Of a DNA stretch of 64,000 nt, positions 57,644 through 64,000 are shown in pieces. Both the position numbers and the translations under genes were made by a program. The stretch's first letter is position 1; each line of letters opens with the position of its first letter. The notes under the pieces were generated by a model. That model did not search any database, was not told the origin of the DNA, and worked only from the letters and a program-made list of their open reading frames with translations. The DNA is from Chrysopilus asiliformis (taxonomy: Eukaryota; Arthropoda; Insecta; Diptera; Rhagionidae), in assembly GCA_964034945.1 (NCBI GenBank), contig OZ035960.1, positions 24,911,487-24,975,486 of the forward strand. Direction: 5' to 3'.

Positions 57644-58690
57644 AAGAAAAAATCCCGTTATTTTTATTTTTTTATAAGAGACTTCGAGCAATAGAGGAGT
57701 CATTTGATGACCATTTTGAACATTTTCCAGCAGCAGAAACTCGTAAGACAGTAAAATATCCATGAAAAAGGGCTGCAAAGTACCATAATGCAAAACACTT
57801 TCAATGTTCGTGCAATTTTTCCATCTTTTGTATCGCTTCAGCTCAAATGTGATTTATTGTTGGCACTCGGGGAGTGTTCATGTCTTTTCAAAATGAGATT
57901 TTCAATAAAATATACGTCAGACAGACACACGATTGGCCTCCTTCGCGTATTTTTGTATATTCTCGATCAAAATTTAACTGTCCGGACATGTTTTTTTCTG
58001 ATATTTTGCTTCAAAGTGCGACGAGTGATTATGAAATTGAGACCATTGCCAAGTAATCGATTTCGTTTTACTAATTTTTTACCAACAATTTTTTGCACAA
58101 TTTTTCTGTCATCTGGGTGGAATGTGAACCAAATCGAATGGGTCACTGATTGATAATAATTTATGGGAATTGCATTCCAACGGCATCGGCAGTATAAAGT
58201 TCATTTTTATCTGATATATGACATTTTTTTTCGAGACAGAGAGACATTCAATTTTCACTAACATATTGCTAAATTGATGCAAGTTTGTTATATCGATCGA
58301 AAGGTCTTTAATAAATAATAATAATGTAATTTTTGCCGGTCGATTACTAAATGTCAGTGGTGCAATGACAAGAAATTTATTCTCTTTTTCGACATGATTA
58401 ATTCATAAAATTGGACTCGATACGCTAAACATTCATTTAAGAGTTTGTCGTATGCTGCAGTACTTATAGAATGTTCATAAGTGCATATTACATCATTTGA
58501 CCTTTTATTTTCTATTTACTAGAAAATCAAATTAGAGCATATGAAATTTAATGAATGCCACTTAAAACTATTTAATTTATTAATGTAGATATTTTTTTTT
58601 TGAGCCTAGTAAAATTATTGTTTTTAACTCTATTTTATATACAGTTCATTGATTGTCGATAGAATCTACAATATTGGTGAAAAAAAAATT
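57644..58690. other. Non-coding; overlapping unsupported ORFs
   Basis: Two overlapping plus-strand ORFs (57,788-58,153 and 57,874-58,056) have no domain. The second, with HDWPPSRIFVYSRSKFNC, reads more like protein, but no signals support it. Confidence 0.35.
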
Positions 58691-58694
58691 ATAT

Positions 58695-59379
58695 TCGGCT
58701 CTATTCCAGAATCCGTCGTAGTTACGATTTTCGGAGAATTCGTGAAAATGGTATTCCACGATCCGAATGAATTAAATTAATTTCGAAAACATTACGAATC
58801 CGAATATCTGGTATCATAGAATCCGACGGAATCGATCTTTTGACAGCTAAACCTACGAAAAATTTTCGCTTCGTACATCGAGTAGTAACTTCATTTTCTT
58901 ATTATTTTAGCTCAATTTATGGCCTGAATTGTACAACAAAAAGCAATTTTAACATTTTTATTTGTTTATTTAGTATAAGTGTAACTTTTAACAAATTAAG
59001 AGGAATTATTTTAGAAAAAAGAGCAATGTGAGTATTCCTAAGTATTCGCTATTTGTTGTCGTTTTCATTCTACTATTAAAGTCCTTCAATTCGATAAATC
59101 TTCTTCCAGACACAAAGTTGCAAACGCTGCAAAATAACAATTTTTAGTTTTAAGTCAAGAAAGTGACATTTTTCACGAAAATATTCCATGTCAGAAATCT
59201 ATTCCTTATGAGTTTTGCATAGGGACCTTTTTACAAAGACATTCATTTTTCGAAATTAGATTTTAATCAGGCACCACTAAGTTCAATTCCGTTCGGATCG
59301 TGGAATACTGATTTCTTCGTATTCGTAACGTAGTTAGTTCTTCGTAATAAAGCTACGACGGATTCTGGAATCGGGCCGA
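58695..59379. mobile_element. Long-TIR element, 685 bp
   Basis: The left end TCGGCTCTATTCCAGAATCC + GTCGTAG matches the right end on the other strand, TCGGCCCGATTCCAGAATCC + GTCGTAG. After a gap the match resumes at TATTCCACGATCCGAA, so the terminal repeats span about 80-100 bp. Near-repeats such as GAATCCGA recur inside. No transposase. Confidence 0.7.
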
Positions 59380-59394
59380 TTATCCTATAATATA

Positions 59395-60361
59395 ATACGA
59401 GGAATGTCTGTCTGTCTGCACAAACGATCTCGAAAACTCGCCTAACGATTGTCACGAAACTTGGGGGTTAGGGATTTTCGGGGACAAGAAATCGATCTAT
59501 ATAGATCTCACCCCTGAGAAAATTTCCCTTCGATACCCCTCGCCTGTTATCTTCGAATTAGGTGGTGCGATCTTAATGAAACTTTACAGTATCACTAAGG
59601 AGGCTAAGGGTTTTCGATTTTCGCACTAAAAAACCTGACTTTTCCCTCCCCTCGATACCCCTCGCCTGGTATCTTCGAATTGGATGATCCGATCTTAATG
59701 AAACTTTACAGTATCACTAAGGGGGCTAAGAGCTTTCGATTTTTCCAATACAAACCTGACTTTTCCCTCCCATCGATCACCCTCACCTGCTGTCTCAAAA
59801 CAACGTTTCAAAAACCGATGACAGCGATTACTCAATAACCACTCAACCGATTTCTATGAAATCTTGTTAGCGCGCGTTAGTTTTAGTTCTAGCTTTCTAG
59901 GTCGGGAATTTAAAAACTCTGGAAAACCTCTGTAAAGATAATGTGAATTTAATTTTTCCCCAAAAATCAACAAAAGTAGGATTTTGAGGTCGCCGAGCAT
60001 GGCCCGGTCTTCCTGGTACTATGATAAAAAGGTGTGAATTAGTGAAAAATTGAATTTTTGATAAATCTCGCCGTTTATATTATTAACTAGCTTGCATACC
60101 CGTCGTTGCCGGGTTAAGTTTTTTCAATTTTTTTTTATGGTCTATGTTGGAGCTAAACTTCAGGCCAATCGGTTCCGTAGTTTCCCCGCGAAAGGGTAAC
60201 ATAGAGGAAGAGCTAAGTTTCGAGATCACTTTACCCCTTCCCCTTACTCCCCCCACCCCTCGCGCTACTTTTCCGTATGCCTATGTTGGAACCAGAACTA
60301 CCACAGACACTCATGCCAAATTTCAAGTCAATCGGTTCAGCCGTTTTTGCGTGTAAGAGGA

Positions 60362-60412
<51 letters not shown>

Positions 60413-60440
60413 CCAACTCATCTTTATATATTAGTATGAT
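59395..60440 (+). repeat. Dispersed-repeat-like module with tandem units and CAGA array
   Basis: Begins TATAATACGAGGAATGTC and TGTCTG runs. Tandem units of about 121-122 bp start CGATACCCCTCGCCTG at 59,531 and 59,653, with a third, decayed start at 59,774. Next come CTTGCATACCCGTCGTTGCC, AAATTTCAAGTCAATCGGTT, a CAGA array (60,363-60,412), and the end CTTTATATATTAGTATGAT. The 'AAATTTCAAG..CGGTT..AGACAGA..ATTAGTA' layout is common at the ends of arthropod retroelements; the exact class is not resolved. Confidence 0.55.
59531..59790 (+). repeat. Tandem repeat, 121-122 bp period, about 2.2 copies
   Basis: Units share CTTCGAATT(A/G)G, CGATCTTAATGAAACTTTAC, AGTATCACTAAGG and CCTGACTTTTCCCTCCC. The third copy breaks off after CACCTGCTGTCTC. 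Confidence 0.8.
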
Positions 60441-63400
60441 TTAAAGTTTTTAAAAAAAACAAAAATTAGAAAAAATTTATGGAAAATATTGTAGAGTTAT
60501 GAATCTCAATCAAGTAACGTATGTAATTTAAATATTCTTATAATCGTTTTGCAAGGCATACTAAAGATTGCTTTTCGGCTGTTGGATTTATTGTTGGGAC
60601 CGACCCCAACATATGTTTCAGGATTCTGATCTTCATTTACCCAATCTTTGGTTTATCATTCTATTTTTCATCCAAGTAATTACTTTGAATTTAATATTTT
60701 CTGTAAAATCAAGTTTAATTTTTTTAACCAATCGAGACCATTAAATACACTGTTTATGAAAGAATCACAAAAACACTTTACTTTTTATACAGTGAAGGAT
60801 GAAGTAGTGATTCATACGGAATATGAATACCGCATCCAAATTTGCAAACGCCCAACTCATCCCTTCGTAGATGCAGCCCTGTGAACAAATGCTTTCATTT
60901 TTATTGAACCAAATATGACCGCAATTGAGCCCAAAAACATTTTGAGGAGGCTCTAAATTGCAGTTATGCTATTGGAGAAGCGAGAATTTATAACAGATAA
61001 ACTTATTTTTAACACTATGTAATTTATATTATTTTGTTTTTTAATCTTTAGATCAATAAATAAACGTATGAAATCAGGCCATCAAGACAAGATTCTTGTA
61101 TTACTCATTGTATTTATTGAGTTCCTTAACTGGGTTAAAGGCCGATTCAATTGATTTTTGTGATCTTAATAATACCTGCAGCATAAAAGCCCATTAACCA
61201 TTTCAAAGCAATAAAATTTAAAATGACTTTAAATTCATATCGCTAGCAAATCAATAAATATTGCCCTGCATCGGCCACACCTATATTTCGAATGGTATTG
61301 AATAATTTATGGTCCATTTGACAAGATTTACATAAAATTTGTCTAGCAAACAAAAACCCAGTCAAATCGTGGTCACTTTCGTTTTTGAAATCTTTACCGC
61401 AAATCGAAAAGTGTCGCGGTTTTACTGCGTTTAGGTTTAAAAAGCTGATAAGTGGATAGACACCTTTCAACGTAAAAACTTTTTAAATAATCAATGCGAT
61501 TTATCACTGTTTACCCCTAAAGAAAATGAAACTGCTTCGTTCAGAGGTGATAAACGGCTAGGTGTTTATAAACCTAACGAAGTGGTAAGTTGCGACCAAA
61601 TTACCCCCCAAAATACTATCTCTCGCGTCAGGAAAGGTTTTCGGTGAATGGTCATTAAATTGGGCACTGCGAAAAAATTGTATAATCGAAAGCTGAGTTT
61701 ATTATCGGTGGATTTTGTGACAGATCCGAATCGGGCCAATATAATCGAGCTATAAGCAAAGCCGTACTTAAAAAAAATATCGCGCATTACCCGAGTCTGA
61801 TCATAGGCCGATCATATGGTCGTTTCTTATGTAAAATGCTGGTACACAGGTATGATTTTTACCGATTGTATTTTATGTTGAGCTTATTAAGAAGTAACTG
61901 TCGCCGACCCATGCAGCGGATTTGTGTCAGTATAATCTCGGTAATTGGCTTTTCATTCAGTTCAATTGTGTTCCGAGTTTGCAACCAAAATTCACTGAAA
62001 TTCTTGAAGTGTTTTGGAATGCAATTTTTTTTTCTGGAGAATTTTTGGGACATTTGGTTATTTGATGATTACGACGGGTTCATACTGTTACAATTAATGA
62101 CTTCAGTGACCTGCAATGTCGTCTATGTGCACGAAAATTCTTTCGATGTCAATGGAAATTGGGTTTAGCGCGATTTTTCGCATAAAAATTTTTATTTACT
62201 ACATATTCATGTGCGATTTCTCACTTCTTTTTAACTGAAAGAACTACTGACGCTGCGTAACTGGGTTAAGATCAAAAATAATTAGCTGACCCATTCAAAA
62301 AGTGTTATATTTTGCACTTCCCACAGTTTTACTTCTTTTGGAAAGCAACGCGAAATTAAAATTTATTGCAAAATTTATTGTGGTTTTTAAAAGTATGGAA
62401 AAAGTTTTTATAATTTCTAAATGTCTAAATATTTATCGTAGACTTGATCGCCTTTAAAAATCTTCCCAGAATCGTGCCACATCAATTCACTCCCATCTCC
62501 ATTGCTGCAGACAACATGCTAACGCTACGAATATCATTTGTAGTTTTTATAAATAAGCTTTTGCGCCAAGCCGCAGTCCATAAAATACTTAAAGCAAATT
62601 TTAAGTATTTCGGGCCTCCTCCTCCTTACAGTTTGACGTATTTTATGGAAAAATTCTTGATCATTTTCACCATCAAATTTCAATGCGAACGGATCCTAGT
62701 TTTCTTAGACTTTAATTAATTTTGTTATGAATCATTTAAACACCATAGTTTTCAATCAATCGCAGCAAATATAGATAAGAATCTTTCTAGAGCTTCAATA
62801 ATTAATTATTTTGCTCTGATGGTGGAGTCTGTTGCATAAGTGAATCAATGAGGCAGCCAAGCCATCCTTTATCCACATTCGAGATATGCACTTAATGCGA
62901 ATCGCCTATAATCTGATTGTCTGCGAGTATCTAAAATTAAATAATTGCATTGCATATTCATGATTAAAACTTTCGCTATAATTAAATGTTGATAGTGGAT
63001 TTGATACCGAGTTTATTTGACTCATACTCATAGATCATCGATTAAAATTGATTTAATTTCTGTTTCTAATGAACAATAGGCGTAGGTAATAAGATCTTTG
63101 CACTGATAATGCAACTTGTATACTACTGCAATCTATGATTACGTGCAATGCTTCCTTGTCTACTCATACTGTCCGAAAAAATTGCGCAATTATCTAATAT
63201 GATATTAACCATAAAACAATTGCTAATTCCGGTTATTATGACTTTTTGCACTGCAGCTGCGTTTTACGTGTAGAAAGCGTTCTTCAAGTTTCGTGCACGT
63301 GAGGCTGTTTTTCCATCATAAAAATTAAGACACGTTTTTTTTTACACTACCGTTCTTTAAATTACCGGTTCTGTTAAAAATCGTAAGTTATCGTAAGAGT

Positions 63401-63586
63401 TTCGGGGAGAAGGTTTGGTGGTTTTAAACCATAGAATTACAAAACTGACGACATTTAAAATGCAAACCAAACTGGACTTTAAGCCAGTCAAAATCAGTAT
63501 AAAATCCTCATATAACGCGGTAGTTAGGTCTTTGAAAAAGTCTGCATTATGCAACAATAAGGCCAAGAGAGAGACTAATGCTGCGT
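60441..63586. other. Non-coding, AT-rich
   Basis: Short ORFs at 60,648-60,884, 61,836-62,168 and 62,444-62,719 have no recognisable domain or supporting signals. AATAAA words near 61,055 lie in AT-rich sequence. Confidence 0.4.
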
Positions 63587-63752
63587 TTACACGAATGACA
63601 AATTTGTCATGTTTGTTGTCATAAATTGTCATCTTCGTGTAAATAGTATCATTTTTGTCATTATTTCTGTCAGAAAAATGACAATCTCTCATAAAAAAAT
63701 GAACTTGTCCATTCTTTTATGACAGATTGTCATTATCTGTCATTTGTGTGTC
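63587..63752. repeat. TGTCAT-rich inverted repeat cluster
   Basis: TTTACACGAATGACAA and TTGTCATCTTCGTGTAAA form an outer inverted repeat (63,587-63,643). Within and beyond it TGTCAT/ATGACA or close variants recur about ten times to 63,752. It could be a small foldback element or a cluster of TGACA-type homeodomain (Meis/TGIF class) sites. Confidence 0.5.
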
Positions 63753-64000
63753 ACCCACTAAGGTAATTTAATTTGAAATAAGCTTGTGGCTCACTTTATT
63801 TTCGAGGCACTAGCTCACTCAGCGGCCTGGATGAAAACTCAGTGTGTCGAGTAGTCATCCATGAGACCGAGCAAGTGGTGTGAGTGTACGGAGTGTTGAG
63901 GGGGTGAGTGGCCTTTTAATTATCATACCCCTCAATTCTCAATAAAAGTTAACAGTCTATTAACTTGTTAACTGGCTTTAACAGAAATTTAATAGAATTG
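63753..64000. other. GC-richer end of window, nothing assigned
   Basis: Contains GTGAGTG/TGTGAGTGTACGGAGTG-type words (63,870-63,910); no ORF or repeat partner seen. Confidence 0.3.

Noticed and set aside
1..64000. tRNA or rRNA genes
   Set aside because: No GGTTCGAATCC-type B box paired with an A box and cloverleaf was found on either strand by eye.

Overview
The window looks like nuclear DNA of an insect, most likely a dipteran. The evidence is strong AT bias, GT-AG introns, a cuticle-type chitin-binding gene with long Gln/His/Asn/Thr runs, and a dense load of small DNA transposons (mariner, pogo-like, piggyBac-type TTAA elements, foldback MITEs). I see no bacterial operon, rRNA, tRNA or CRISPR array. 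I cannot name the species.

Layout. 1-7,650: one convincing gene on the minus strand. It encodes a secreted single-domain chitin-binding (CBM14, peritrophin-A type) protein with a huge low-complexity tail. Four exons join in phase at consensus splice sites and give about 1,290 codons. The signal-peptide exon and the C-terminal end were not found. Its introns hold a 366-bp foldback element and a perfect hairpin. 7,650-64,000: gene-poor DNA that is either intergenic or a very long 5' intron of that gene. It holds short coding-like islands (12.8 kb, 30.4-31.5 kb, 51.8 kb), none with a recognised product. The best of these is a 67-codon minus-strand ORF at 31,327-31,530.

Mobile DNA. I recognise several families with more than one copy in the window: (A) a dispersed repeat with a GGTACC palindrome or G-run core and a CAGA microsatellite (about 1, 19.2, 20.8, 27.3, 32.3, 35.6, 37.0 and 57.4 kb); (B) a TTAA-flanked piggyBac-type MITE (35.8, 47.8, 55.2 kb) with a related larger TTAA element at 18.9 kb; (C) a GC-richer MITE with CACTCAGAAAAATG ends (10.5, 41.3, 53.7 kb); (D) an inverted pair at 17.2 and 44.6 kb; (E) another at 45.8 and 56.4 kb. 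Single elements include a broken mariner transposase (50.0-51.0 kb), a 922-bp pogo/Tigger-like element inserted inside a family B copy (35.9-36.8 kb) with a clear empty site in the two sister copies, and several foldback elements.

How it fits together. The chitin-binding gene would act alone in extracellular matrix or cuticle. The rest records repeated invasion by cut-and-paste elements, now mostly non-autonomous. No new defence or metabolic system is evident. The most informative structures are the nested insertions and the repeat families with no obvious class.
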